45,410 nucleotides of DNA from an uncultured Granulosicoccaceae bacterium (GCA_937927895.1 CALGKA010000101.1:1-45410), one strand, 5' to 3'. Counted from the first letter of the stretch, positions 25,143 to 34,327 are shown. Translations and numbers: made by a program. Notes: generated by a model not told the origin, from the sequence alone.

Positions 25143-25901
25143 GTGAACCGAATGAACTATCGACAAATTCATATGTACGACAATAAAAAGCCGAACATCA
25201 CAATGAATGGTCTTAAGAGTCACGCATCACAACGTGGCGTCGGCCAGCTGTGGATGGTCCTGACTATCGGCATCATGGTCGGGTTTATACTAGGGTTTAT
25301 ACTGTTTTTATCCCGCTTGCCTGATGAGCACTACACCCTGGTTGAGACCGAAAGTGGTGTTGAACAATACGAAACAACTGAAGCTGATCAATACGCGTTC
25401 TATGATCGCTTATCTGACAAGCGCAGTTCCGTACCGAACGCCGCCGCAGATGAAATGCCGGCGTTCACTCGCCGGGGTAGTGCTGGTAAATATGGTGCAG
25501 GTGCGAATGAAAGACCGACAGCCGTTGAAATTTCCGATGATCTAATCGTCGGTAACGAAGTTGCACCGCCGGTTTTGGCCGCTGGAAACGCCAGTCCAGA
25601 GCCTAAAGGTAAGACAGTAATAATTAGACAGCCCACCACGGTAAAAAAGGTCCGTGATAAGCCCTCAACTTCTTACTACCTGCAAGCAGGCGCATTTGCC
25701 GCAGCTAACGATGCAGAGCGTCTGCGGCGTCAGTTAAATCAAGCGGGCATGGATGCGTTTATCAAGAAAGTCGCCATTGAAGGCAAGAATTGGCATCGCG
25801 TTCGACTCGGACCTTTTTACGATCAACCAAGTTTAGACAATGCTCAAAGCAGGTTGGCTAGAACTGGCATTAGCTATCTCGTTATTAGAGTTCGAAGCTA
25901 G
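25143..25901 (+). CDS. FtsN-like SPOR-domain membrane protein
   Basis: A single-pass inner-membrane protein with a cytoplasmic N-terminus, a transmembrane segment at about residues 36-58, a low-complexity periplasmic linker and a C-terminal SPOR domain (about 176-252: YYLQAGAFAAANDAERLRRQ ... VRLGPFYDQPS). SPOR domains bind denuded septal peptidoglycan, and FtsN triggers constriction. The position after priA matches the ftsN neighbourhood of gammaproteobacteria, which supports an FtsN role; the linker is too diverged to prove it. Start choice is uncertain: GTG 25143, ATG 25152 and ATG 25173 are all possible, with no strong ribosome-binding site. The length is 252 residues from the GTG. Confidence 0.82.
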   Translation: MNRMNYRQIHMYDNKKPNITMNGLKSHASQRGVGQLWMVLTIGIMVGFILGFILFLSRLPDEHYTLVETESGVEQYETTEADQYAFYDRLSDKRSSVPNAAADEMPAFTRRGSAGKYGAGANERPTAVEISDDLIVGNEVAPPVLAAGNASPEPKGKTVIIRQPTTVKKVRDKPSTSYYLQAGAFAAANDAERLRRQLNQAGMDAFIKKVAIEGKNWHRVRLGPFYDQPSLDNAQSRLARTGISYLVIRVRS

Positions 25902-25989
25902 ACCGATACTACTTCTAGCTGCAGTATTGCTTACCGCGATTATTAATTTCGCGGTAAACTCAATGCTACCGCCAGCAACATAACCCATC

Positions 25990-28900
25990 ATGGATGCCAA
26001 GCTAGACATAAGTGCCATCCATCGCAAGATTGACTCTTGCATGCGGGGTGATCAGCGCCGATTCAGAAACCGCTTAAAAAAGCTAAAAAAGTCGATTGAT
26101 GCTAAGTCGCCACCATCCACTGATGTTTTAAGTAAGCTATTAAGCGATATAGAATCATCTGCTGCCAGGTTACAGAAAAAAAAATCTGCGCTACCTAATC
26201 CGGAGTATCCAGAAGCACTACCGATAGTTCAGCATCGTGAGTCGATCATTGATGCCATACGCAACAATGCCGTGACCATTATTTGCGGTGAAACCGGCTC
26301 TGGTAAGACCACGCAAATTCCTAAAATGTGCCTTGAAGCAGGCTTAGGTATAGGCGGTATGATTGGCCATACGCAACCGCGCCGCATAGCCGCACGCAGT
26401 GTCTCTAACCGAATAGCGTCAGAGCTTAAGGCAGAGGTTGGTGGTGTTGTAGGTTATAAAGTCCGCTTTAATGATCAAGTATCGGCCGATAGTTATATCA
26501 AGCTGATGACCGACGGAATATTACTGGCAGAGATTCAATCAGATCCATGGCTTAATCAATACGATGCCATCATTGTCGATGAGGCTCATGAGCGCTCACT
26601 TAATATTGATTTTATTCTTGGTTATTTAAAGCGTCTGCTTGAAAAGCGTCGCGATCTAAAAATAATAATTACCTCGGCGACTATAGATCCGGACACTTTT
26701 TCAAAACACTTTAATGATGCTCCGATCATTCTTGCAGAGGGTCGTAGCTATCCTGTAGAGGTGCGTTATCGCCCTTGGGGTGAAGATGAAACAGATGAAC
26801 GCGATCAATCACAAGCTATATTTGATGCTTGTGACGAGCTGGCATCAACAGGCCCTGGTGATATCCTGGTGTTCCTGCCAGGTGAAAGAGATATCCGTGA
26901 AGCAGCCGATTATATAGGCAAAGCCTGTGGTGCTAGCCGCTTGTTGCGTGGTGTTGAAGTGATGCCATTGCTGGCAAGGTTGTCAGCTGCTGAGCAAGCG
27001 AAAATATTCCAATCTCACAGCGGCAGAAGAATTATTTTGGCCACTAATGTGGCAGAAACATCGTTAACAGTGCCAGGCATTCGCTTTGTGGTAGATGCCG
27101 GTACAGCGCGCGTCTCGCGCTACAGTGTACGCAGCAAAGTACAACGCTTACCGATTGAAAAAGTATCACAAGCATCTGCCAATCAACGTAAAGGGCGTTG
27201 TGGCCGAGAAGCACCTGGAATTTGTGTGCGGTTATATGCCGAAGACGATTTCGAGCAGCGTGATGAATTTACAGAGCCTGAGATACTACGCACTAACTTA
27301 GCGTCTGTTATTTTGCAGATGGAAGTACTGAAGCTTGGCAATGTTGAAGACTTCCCTTTTGTTCAATCACCGGATGGCAGATTAATTAATGATGGCTATC
27401 GATTACTGTTAGAGCTTAATGCCGTTGATGGTAAAAGAAAGCTAACGCCACTAGGGCGCCAGTTAGCCCGTTTTCCGGTTGATCCGCGTTTTGCCCGTAT
27501 GTTGATTGCGGCAAAAGCTGAATCGTGTTTGTCGGAAGTGCTGACAATAGTCAGTGCGCTTTCAGTGCAAGATCCGCGTGAGCGGCCAATGAATAAACAG
27601 CAAGCTGCCGATGAACAGCATGCAGAGTTTAATCATGAAAAGTCAGACTTTTTAGCGATTGTTAATTTATGGGAGTTTTGTCGCGTACAAAGTGAGCGTT
27701 TATCGTCTAATCAATTTAGAAAAATGTGTAAGCAAAGGTTTATATCTTACATGCGTGTTCGAGAATGGCGCGATATACGCCGCCAGCTCCAGCAGGCAAT
27801 GAAAACAATTGAAGGTAAAGAGAATTCGACAGAGGCAAGTTATGACAACATTCACCGTGCATTGTTGTCAGGGTTGCTTGGCAACATTGCAATAAAAGAA
27901 GACCGCAACGAATACCACAGTACACGCAACAGGAAATTAATGCTGTTCCCGGGCTCTGGTGTGTTCGGTAAGGGTGCTAAGTGGATCATGGCCGCTGAGG
28001 TTAGTGAAACTACCAGGTTATATGCACGTTGTGTGGCGGCAATTGATCCTGTGTGGGTAGAGACAATCGGTGAAGGGTTGTTAAAGCACAGTTACTCTGG
28101 CGCGTCTTGGCAAAGAAAGCGAGCACAGGTCGGTGCGTATAGAAAGTCAACGTTGTATGGTTTGGTTATCGCTGAAAAGCGACGGGTCAATTATGGGCCG
28201 ATAAACCCAACGGAGTCGCGTGAGTTATTTATTCGAGAAGCCTTGGTGGAAGGTAACTACAACACCCAGGCGGCTTTCTATAAGCATAATTTAAAGTTAA
28301 TAGATGAAGTGGTCACCCTTGAAGATAAAAGCCGCCGCAAAGATATTTTAGTTGATCCTGAAGAGCTATACCGTTTTTATGAGCGAATTATTCCAGAGGG
28401 CATTTATTCAGGCCCGCAGTTTGAAAAGTGGCGGCTGGAATACGAAAAACAATCACCTCGTGGTCTTTATTTATCAAAAGACTATCTATTGCAAGACGAA
28501 GATCCGGGCTTTGATCAAAAAGATTTCCCGGACCAGATGGAATTTGCAGGTTTGGTGTTACCGCTTAAATATCACTTTAGACCCGGCGCGAATGATGACG
28601 GCGTGACGCTAGTGGTTCCAGCCAGCTTACTTAATCGGGTTAATGCGAAGCAGTGTCAGTGGCTGGTGCCCGGAATGTTGGAAGAGAAAGTAGTGGCAAT
28701 GATTAAATCATTGCCAAAACAACTGCGTAGGAATTTTGTACCGGCACCTGACTTCGCGGCGCAGTCGATAGCAGTTATGCAAAATGAAGGTAGCAAGTCA
28801 CTTCAAGATGCTTTGGCTGCCGCGTTGCAAAAACTAAGCGGCATATCCATAGATAGCAGTGACTGGCAACCGGCACAATGGTCAGCTCATTTGCTTATGC

Positions 28901-29874
28901 GGGCAGAGGTGTTAGACAACGATGGTAAAACCATTGACGAAGGACGCGATATAGAACGATTGCAAAAAAAGTATGTTGATCAAATAGAAGAAAGTCTAGC
29001 CAGCAATGAAAGTAATTCGTTTGAACGAACGGATCTTTCTGACTGGAATTTTGGTGATCTTCCTGAATGGGTTGAAATCACTACGCAAGGCGTACAGATG
29101 AAAGGCTACCCGGCACTAGTTGATGAAGACTCAATGGTAAGCCTGCGATTGTTCGCAACCGAAGAGGCGGCAAGTGCTGCCATGCACGCAGGCTTGCGCG
29201 CGTTGTACAAAAAGCGCTTGCAAAAAGAAGTCAAATATCTCATCAGAAACTTACCTGGCATTGATGTATTGTGTCTGCGCTTTGCCGCCTTTGGAAAAAC
29301 CGAGGTGTTAAAGCAAGATATTGTTGATGCCAGTATTGATATGGCCCTCATTAATGATCAACCCACGCCTCGCACCCGAGAAGACTTTAACCAAATTTTA
29401 GAGTCGAATAAAAGTGAGCTGGTGGTGCATGCGAATGCGATTTGCGGGTATTTGGCCGATTCCTTTGAAACTCACCGCGAGGTCGCCCGACGTATGAGTG
29501 GTTCTGTATCTCTAAGCTGGGTTGAAGCAGTGGCAGATATAAAAGATCAGATTTCGCATCTCATCTATCCGGGCTTTGTTGTGAATACCCCGGCAAACCG
29601 GGTGCGACGACTACCCGTTTACCTTCGTGCAATAGCAAAAAGATTAGATAGCCTTGATCGTGAGCCTGATCGCGATCGACGACGCCGTGCGGAACTCTTG
29701 CCGGTTTGGGAAAGAATAAAAGAATTGGACGGCCCCGCTTACCCCGATGTGCATGCTGTGCGCTGGTTGATGGAAGAGTTGCGCGTTTCTATTTACGCAC
29801 AAGAATTGGGCGCTGTAGATAAAGTATCTGTCAGTCGCCTGGAGTCTTTATTAGACAAGGCGATAAAAAAATAA
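25990..29874 (+). CDS. hrpA: ATP-dependent RNA helicase HrpA
   Basis: A DEAH/RHA-type helicase; in E. coli HrpA acts on mRNA processing and resolves stalled or collided ribosomes. Walker A GETGSGKTT is at residues 100-108, the DEAH box with DEAHERS from 197, and SAT motif III near 229. Motif V/VI segments TNVAETSLTVPG and QRKGRCGREAPG follow. Then come the ratchet/OB-fold region and the long HrpA-specific C-terminal domain (DUF3418-like). The length of 1294 residues matches the family. The gap to the SPOR gene is 88 bases, so they might be co-transcribed. The frame appears intact throughout. The start has only a weak ribosome-binding site. Confidence 0.95.
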   Translation: MDAKLDISAIHRKIDSCMRGDQRRFRNRLKKLKKSIDAKSPPSTDVLSKLLSDIESSAARLQKKKSALPNPEYPEALPIVQHRESIIDAIRNNAVTIICGETGSGKTTQIPKMCLEAGLGIGGMIGHTQPRRIAARSVSNRIASELKAEVGGVVGYKVRFNDQVSADSYIKLMTDGILLAEIQSDPWLNQYDAIIVDEAHERSLNIDFILGYLKRLLEKRRDLKIIITSATIDPDTFSKHFNDAPIILAEGRSYPVEVRYRPWGEDETDERDQSQAIFDACDELASTGPGDILVFLPGERDIREAADYIGKACGASRLLRGVEVMPLLARLSAAEQAKIFQSHSGRRIILATNVAETSLTVPGIRFVVDAGTARVSRYSVRSKVQRLPIEKVSQASANQRKGRCGREAPGICVRLYAEDDFEQRDEFTEPEILRTNLASVILQMEVLKLGNVEDFPFVQSPDGRLINDGYRLLLELNAVDGKRKLTPLGRQLARFPVDPRFARMLIAAKAESCLSEVLTIVSALSVQDPRERPMNKQQAADEQHAEFNHEKSDFLAIVNLWEFCRVQSERLSSNQFRKMCKQRFISYMRVREWRDIRRQLQQAMKTIEGKENSTEASYDNIHRALLSGLLGNIAIKEDRNEYHSTRNRKLMLFPGSGVFGKGAKWIMAAEVSETTRLYARCVAAIDPVWVETIGEGLLKHSYSGASWQRKRAQVGAYRKSTLYGLVIAEKRRVNYGPINPTESRELFIREALVEGNYNTQAAFYKHNLKLIDEVVTLEDKSRRKDILVDPEELYRFYERIIPEGIYSGPQFEKWRLEYEKQSPRGLYLSKDYLLQDEDPGFDQKDFPDQMEFAGLVLPLKYHFRPGANDDGVTLVVPASLLNRVNAKQCQWLVPGMLEEKVVAMIKSLPKQLRRNFVPAPDFAAQSIAVMQNEGSKSLQDALAAALQKLSGISIDSSDWQPAQWSAHLLMRAEVLDNDGKTIDEGRDIERLQKKYVDQIEESLASNESNSFERTDLSDWNFGDLPEWVEITTQGVQMKGYPALVDEDSMVSLRLFATEEAASAAMHAGLRALYKKRLQKEVKYLIRNLPGIDVLCLRFAAFGKTEVLKQDIVDASIDMALINDQPTPRTREDFNQILESNKSELVVHANAICGYLADSFETHREVARRMSGSVSLSWVEAVADIKDQISHLIYPGFVVNTPANRVRRLPVYLRAIAKRLDSLDREPDRDRRRRAELLPVWERIKELDGPAYPDVHAVRWLMEELRVSIYAQELGAVDKVSVSRLESLLDKAIKK

Positions 29875-29892
29875 TATTTGCGATCGGTATTT

Positions 29893-30375
29893 TTAGTTCA
29901 TTGTTGAAACCCAATAGCGTGCTTTATGATCAAGAATGACTGCTACCGCTTCTAAGGCGTAGGGGTTTAATTGAACTTCATCTCGTGCAACCCAGCGTGC
30001 GTCAGAAATCTCAACGTTATCAATGTCTGGTTCAATTGTTTCTTCCAGTTTGTGTACAAACAACACTTGTAGCGTTCGAAGCTGCGGATAAAATAAAACT
30101 GAAAACTGTTGCATGCCGTCAACTTTAATACCAGTCTCTTCCCATAGCTCTCGGGAGGCTGCCAAGTCCGGGCTTTCGCGGGCATCGCAATGGCCACTGG
30201 GGATATCCCAATCTGTGTTATAGGTTGTTTTCACTACCAGGAATTTATCATCTGCATTAGTGATGAACACCTTGGCCGCCACCACGTAGCCCGGGTATAA
30301 AGTGCGAACGATACGTCTCTGTAAAAACGTTGGAAGCGTTTTGTAAATTTTAAGTGCGAGTGGTTTTAAAAGCAT
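29893..30375 (-). CDS. Nudix hydrolase
   Basis: A small cytoplasmic pyrophosphohydrolase of the Nudix superfamily, cleaving nucleoside diphosphates linked to another moiety; the substrate cannot be read from sequence. The complete Nudix box occupies residues 61-83 (G-x5-E-x7-REL-x-EE-x-G-I), with the metal-binding REL-WEE-TG core intact. The N-terminal 30 residues are basic and amphipathic (LPTFLQRRIVRTLYPGY), typical of a Nudix subgroup often annotated as NUDIX domain-containing. The length is 160 residues. It ends 18 bases from the hrpA stop, convergent, with no clear terminator between them. Confidence 0.88.
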   Translation of the reverse strand: MLLKPLALKIYKTLPTFLQRRIVRTLYPGYVVAAKVFITNADDKFLVVKTTYNTDWDIPSGHCDARESPDLAASRELWEETGIKVDGMQQFSVLFYPQLRTLQVLFVHKLEETIEPDIDNVEISDARWVARDEVQLNPYALEAVAVILDHKARYWVSTMN

Positions 30376-30500
30376 GTAGTAGTATTCTTAGTTTGCTCGC
30401 GGTGGGGAGTTATTTGGTCTCAAATGTTATGCCACCACAGCGTCGGTTAATCTTTTAGGGTGCTATATGTTTCATTGTTCTATAAGCATAGGTTTAGGCC

Positions 30501-30635
30501 GTGATCGCTAAAATATTTTTTAAGTATCTTCCAATTGTTCGTCGGCGTACACTGCCGCCTCAGGAGGATTATCTGTCCCTAATGGCCCGTGATTTATCCA
30601 GCAATACCGGTGTGTATTGGCCTTCAGGTCCCTAA
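30501..30635 (+). CDS. Possible 44-residue small protein
   Basis: Within the 435-base gap between the Nudix and quinone oxidoreductase genes, a GTG start at 30501 opens a 44-codon frame ending in TAA followed at once by TAG. The product begins with a basic/hydrophobic stretch (IAKIFFKYLPIVRRR) and contains YLSLMARDLSSNTGVYWP, which has a natural-protein composition. AGGT lies 7 bases upstream of the GTG. I do not recognise the family. It could be chance or a decayed gene. Outside it, the gap shows no convincing feature. Confidence 0.3.
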   Translation: MIAKIFFKYLPIVRRRTLPPQEDYLSLMARDLSSNTGVYWPSGP

Positions 30636-30810
30636 TAGCTTCACCTGTCAGTGGTCGCCCTGTTATGGTAAGGCAATAGCGTTGTTTTACCTACCGTCAT
30701 AATATAATTTTCCGTCAGAGGGGGTTGTGCGCCTTTTAGCTCGAGACGCTCTCTTAAATCTGCGCTGACAGTGATACGATAACGTTTCGACCACTAAAAG
30801 TGCTTATTAA

Positions 30811-31797
30811 ATGAAGGCGATTAACTTAAAGGGCTTTGGCGATGCCAGTCAACTTTTTCTTGATGAAATAGAACAGCCCTTGCCGGGCAGTGGGCAAGTA
30901 TTGATTGACGTTAAGGCTTGTTCAGTCAATCGTCCTGACATTGTGCAGCGTGAGGGCAATTACCCACCCCCTAAGGGAGATTCAGAAATACTAGGGCTGG
31001 AAGTGGCTGGTGTTGTTGCAGCAGTCGCTTCCGACGTAACCCGATACAAAGTCGGCGATCGGGTGTTTGCCCTGGTAGGGGGAGGAGGATACGCAGAATA
31101 TGTGGTCGCGTATGAAGGTCACACGATGCCAATTCCCGACAATCTAAATTTTCTCCAGGCGGCTTGTATTTGTGAGACTTACATAACCGCCTACCTTAAT
31201 GCGATAGTACTTGCGGAGGCGAAACCCGATGATACGTTTTTGCTGCACGGCGGAGGCGGCGGGGTTAATACGGCAGCCATCCAAATATGCAAGGCGTTGT
31301 TCCCTGCTTGTACAATTATTGTTACGGCTTCTACCGGCAAGGTTGAGCGCGTGAAAGCGTTGGGTGTTGATCATGTTATCGACTACAAAACCCAGTCATT
31401 TGCAGATGAAATAAAAACCATAACTGAAGGTCGTGGGGTTAACGTGATTTTGGATCACATTGGTGCGGCTTATCTTTCAGACAACATGAAAAGTCTGGCG
31501 CTTAGTGGCCGTTTAGTTGTGATCGGCTTAATGGGGGGCATAAAGTCTGAATTGAATCTAGCAACCATGATGGTTAAGCGACAAAAGATTATTGGTTCAG
31601 TGCTGCGATCACGGCCAGTAGCAGAGAAAGCAGCGATTATTTCAGATTTTGAAAAAACTATTCTGCTGCTATTCGCTAGTGGTCAAATAGAGCCGATGAT
31701 CTCTGATGTATTTCCCTTAGCAGAGGCAGCAGAGGCGCATCGTGCGATGGAGGCTGGAACGCATTTTGGCAAAATAGTGCTAGAGGTTCAGGCGTGA
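30811..31797 (+). CDS. NAD(P)H:quinone oxidoreductase, PIG3 / zeta-crystallin type
   Basis: A medium-chain reductase lacking zinc ligands, of the PIG3 family, which reduces quinones or enone-type compounds with NADPH. Seen: KACSVNRPDIVQREGNYPPP (about 34-53), ILGLEVAGVV, the glycine-rich cofactor segment LLHGGGGGVNTAAIQ (the family usually has G-x-S-G-V/I-G here), and the C-terminal HFGKIVLEV. The length of 328 residues is normal. The LysR gene follows 39 bases later on the same strand, suggesting shared transcription or a regulator-target pairing. Upstream, positions 30636-30810 show no clear promoter. Confidence 0.87.
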   Translation: MKAINLKGFGDASQLFLDEIEQPLPGSGQVLIDVKACSVNRPDIVQREGNYPPPKGDSEILGLEVAGVVAAVASDVTRYKVGDRVFALVGGGGYAEYVVAYEGHTMPIPDNLNFLQAACICETYITAYLNAIVLAEAKPDDTFLLHGGGGGVNTAAIQICKALFPACTIIVTASTGKVERVKALGVDHVIDYKTQSFADEIKTITEGRGVNVILDHIGAAYLSDNMKSLALSGRLVVIGLMGGIKSELNLATMMVKRQKIIGSVLRSRPVAEKAAIISDFEKTILLLFASGQIEPMISDVFPLAEAAEAHRAMEAGTHFGKIVLEVQA

Positions 31798-31836
31798 CAA
31801 GCTGTTGCAGCTTGGCGGCTAATGTGGACAAGCTAG

Positions 31837-32730
31837 ATGGATAGGTATCCAGAGATTCGTGATCTGCAAATGTTGATCGCGTTATCGCAGAGAAATCACT
31901 TCACCAGAGCAGCGGCTGATTGTGGCATCTCTCAGCCGGCTTTTTCAGCCCGTATCCATCATTTAGAAAAGATGTTGGGTGTGCCGATTGTACGACGAGG
32001 CAACAAATTTCTTGGTTTCACCAAAGAGGGTGAGCTTGTCTTAAAGTGGGCCAGAAAACTGGTGGCAGATGCTGAGGGGATGCGCCAGGACATAGAAAGT
32101 GAGGTGGGTGATTTACGCGGAGTATTAACGGTTGGAGTTGTGCCTACCGCTCTGCCTTATGCGGCTTCAATATCCACAGCCTTGCGTGCACGCTATGAGC
32201 ATATAACGGTTCAGATTCAGTCACTCAGCTCTACCCAGATTTCACGCGCCATAGATGATTACTCGATCGATGCTGGTATTACCTATGGTGATGAAAAAAG
32301 TATTGGCTCCCTTTGCTTTGAAAATATTTATCAAGAACACTATGTTCTGTTGGCACCGCAACACTTAGCACCGCGCAAATCCGGTACTGCCAGTTGGGCG
32401 GAGGCTGCGGATCTTCCACTTTGTTTGCTCAGTAAAAATATGCGCTTTAGGCAAATAGTTGATGAGGTCTTTGAATTGGCTGGAGTAGCGCCTCAGCCGG
32501 TAATGGAAACCAATGCTTTTACAGCTGCAATCGTGCAGGTGAGTAATGGTGCTGCTGCCACTATCGCGCCGCTGAAACTCGTAGATAGTTTGTTTCTTGA
32601 TCAAAACTCGGTAAGTCTTCGATTGGATAATCCAATGGTTGAGAAAACTATTGGCCTTGCAACACTTCATCATGAGCCAGAATTACCCGCAATTAATGCG
32701 TTGCGAGATGTGATTGGTTTATCTAGCTAG
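31837..32730 (+). CDS. LysR-family transcriptional regulator
   Basis: An N-terminal winged helix-turn-helix (about residues 5-65: LQMLIALSQRNHFTRAAADC followed by ISQPAFSARIHHLEKMLG) and a periplasmic-binding-protein-like effector domain (about 92-295). The length is 297 residues. LysR proteins act as tetramers controlling nearby targets. The closest candidates are the quinone oxidoreductase just upstream and the formate dehydrogenase genes 1.6 kb downstream; LysR-type regulators often precede FDH operons, but here the YdcF gene intervenes on the opposite strand. The stop codon TAG (32728-32730) lies inside the left terminal repeat of element copy B, so the last residues may derive from the insertion. 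The effector is unknown. Confidence 0.9.
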   Translation: MDRYPEIRDLQMLIALSQRNHFTRAAADCGISQPAFSARIHHLEKMLGVPIVRRGNKFLGFTKEGELVLKWARKLVADAEGMRQDIESEVGDLRGVLTVGVVPTALPYAASISTALRARYEHITVQIQSLSSTQISRAIDDYSIDAGITYGDEKSIGSLCFENIYQEHYVLLAPQHLAPRKSGTASWAEAADLPLCLLSKNMRFRQIVDEVFELAGVAPQPVMETNAFTAAIVQVSNGAAATIAPLKLVDSLFLDQNSVSLRLDNPMVEKTIGLATLHHEPELPAINALRDVIGLSS

Positions 32731-32804
32731 TGGCCATCCATAAACAATGCGTAGCGTGCTTGAGGCGAACGCAGTAGCAGTCGTTTATGGATGGGCGCTA
32801 GCTA
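32724..32804. mobile_element. MITE-like element, copy B (81 bp, internally deleted)
   Basis: Terminal inverted repeats TAGCTAGTGGCCATCC (then ATAAAC) and GTTTATGGATGGGCGCTAGC, each end matching copies A and C, including inner segments GCGTAGCG and CAGTAGC. The central part of the 169-base form is missing. It starts inside the LysR stop region. Confidence 0.75.
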
Positions 32805-32805
32805 A

Positions 32806-32831
32806 AAGCTGACAAATATTTTTGTCAGCTT
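32806..32831. terminator. Bidirectional hairpin between lysR and ydcF-like genes
   Basis: A perfect 11-base stem AAGCTGACAAA / TTTGTCAGCTT with a TATT loop, just after element copy B and 20 bases before the stop of the minus-strand gene. It lies between convergent genes, so a shared terminator is likely, although the T-rich part is in the stem. Confidence 0.55.
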
Positions 32832-32850
32832 ATATAACACTCGTTAAAAA

Positions 32851-33648
32851 TTATTGTGCGTATAGCCTAATGTTTGCTTCGTTTTGATCGCCCACGGGTA
32901 ATTTAAAGTGATACCACGCAAGACCCAAATACTCATGAAAGACACTGCTCGAGACTTTTAGTGCGCTGGTGTCTGGCATCAAGTAACGCCAGTCTCGTAT
33001 ATCGAAGTGAGTGCTAAAATGTGTGGGAGCAGCTGTTACATTAAAGCCAGCCATCTCAAATAGGTTCACGGCTCTTTGCATATGATAAGAGTGAGTCACC
33101 AGCAGTACATCTTTAATGCCTAAAGGGTGTAATATTTCGGCGCTAAAAATGGCATTTTGCCAGGTTGTAGAGCTCTTTCGTTCAAGCCATTTTGCATTAA
33201 TGCCGAATTGGCTTTTTAAACTTTCACTCAGTACTTCTGAATGGTTTTCTTGTCGTTGGTTCATAGGGCCGCCTGTTAACATGATAGGCAATCCCGTTTT
33301 GTTGTGAAGATTGGCGGCATAGTGGAGGCGCACTAAAGCATCCGGGGTTGGTGTTGAAACACCGTACTCTGGAGCGAGATCAAAGTGTGATGCGCCGAGG
33401 ACAACTATGGCTTTTACGTTGCCGGGTTGTCTGTTTTGCAAGGCAAGTGGCGCATGTTGTTCGATTGATTTATGCAAAAGGTTTGAGAAGTAGGGTGTTG
33501 CTAGCAGCCAAAGACTCAGTAGGCCGCAGAATGAAATAAATGCGCCTATTCGAAAATACCAGCGGGAAATCAAATAACCACCGGCGATCATCAGAATATT
33601 GAGAGCTGGCGGTACCAGCCAGATGCTAATCAGCATACGCATCAGCAT
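32851..33648 (-). CDS. YdcF/SanA/ElyC family membrane protein (DUF218)
   Basis: Two N-terminal hydrophobic segments (about residues 5-27 and 30-52) precede a soluble DUF218 domain containing AIVVLGASH, PDALVRLHYAANLH and LPIMLTGG, followed by SSTTWQNAIFSAEIL and LLVTHSYHMQRA. Relatives (ElyC, SanA, YdcF) are inner-membrane proteins with a periplasmic DUF218 domain, linked to cell-envelope biogenesis; the reaction is not established. The length is 265 residues. Alternative Met starts lie at residues 1, 3 and 5. It is flanked by two copies of the repeat element (32724 and 34111). Confidence 0.84.
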   Translation of the reverse strand: MLMRMLISIWLVPPALNILMIAGGYLISRWYFRIGAFISFCGLLSLWLLATPYFSNLLHKSIEQHAPLALQNRQPGNVKAIVVLGASHFDLAPEYGVSTPTPDALVRLHYAANLHNKTGLPIMLTGGPMNQRQENHSEVLSESLKSQFGINAKWLERKSSTTWQNAIFSAEILHPLGIKDVLLVTHSYHMQRAVNLFEMAGFNVTAAPTHFSTHFDIRDWRYLMPDTSALKVSSSVFHEYLGLAWYHFKLPVGDQNEANIRLYAQ

Positions 33649-34110
33649 AGGATTAGACCTACACGTGCGCGGTTCAATAGTCGCTTTGTTTTCAAAAAGA
33701 TTGGCATTGAATACAGCATATTTTATTCAAAAAAAAGGTTTTGGCTGTGCAGGTTAGGCCCACAGAATAGTAGCCTAATTGATAGCGCGATGATGTGACA
33801 TTCTTTCAGCAATTGTGATTGTTTAGTGAGTTAGATCGGCCGTAATCATCTGATACGGATTGACGGGTGAATCCTCGATCAAATAGTAGGTTGTGAGTTC
33901 CGGGCTGTGAAAGCAGCCAGGGTCAATCAGTAAGCGTCGCATCGACATAGACTCGGGTGGTGTTTTCCTTGGCTCAGATCGCAAAATCTTCTGATTTAGT
34001 AATTTTGATTTAGCAATTTGATCAGTCTGTTTTTTGTGTGATTGGTAAAACAAATTGCTGCATAGATAAATACGATTGGTTTTTTAGTTCAGACTGATGT
34101 CTTATAGCGT
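33649..34110. other. 462-base region upstream of element copy C
   Basis: It contains the upstream region of the YdcF-like gene and a 76-codon minus-strand frame (33823-34053) encoding a basic N-terminus and MRRLLIDPGCFHSPELTTYY. That frame has no recognisable family or ribosome-binding site; it may be chance or a remnant. Nothing else is supported. Confidence 0.35.
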
Positions 34111-34279
34111 TAGCTAGTGCCCATCCATAAACAGCGCGTAGCGAGGTTGTTCCAGGTGCGTGAGATTTTGCCTATTACATGTAGGCGTTTAGTCATTCTA
34201 AATAACTATATAGGGTCGGCGAAAGATCACGTGTCTCGGGTGGTCCGCAGTAGCGTTGTTTATGGACGGACACTAGCTA
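34111..34279. mobile_element. MITE-like element, copy C (169 bp)
   Basis: It has the same length as copy A and the opposite orientation. The left end is TAGCTAGTGCCCATCC followed by ATAAAC, the right end GTTTATGGACGGACACTAGC. Internal segments shared with copy A include CGCGTAGCGAGGTTGT, GTGCGTGAGATTT, GGCGTTTAGTC and GCAGTAGCGTT (CAGTAGCGTT in A). It ends 49 bases before the formate dehydrogenase start and thus lies in its promoter region. Confidence 0.8.
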
Positions 34280-34327
34280 GCTATTGGTCTGTTTCGTCAA
34301 TCTCACTCTAAAAATCTAGGAACCAAC

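Noticed and set aside
31799..31813. A small hairpin AAGCTG-TTG-CAGCTT between the quinone oxidoreductase and LysR genes
   Set aside because: Only six base pairs and no T-run; not enough for a terminator or operator call.
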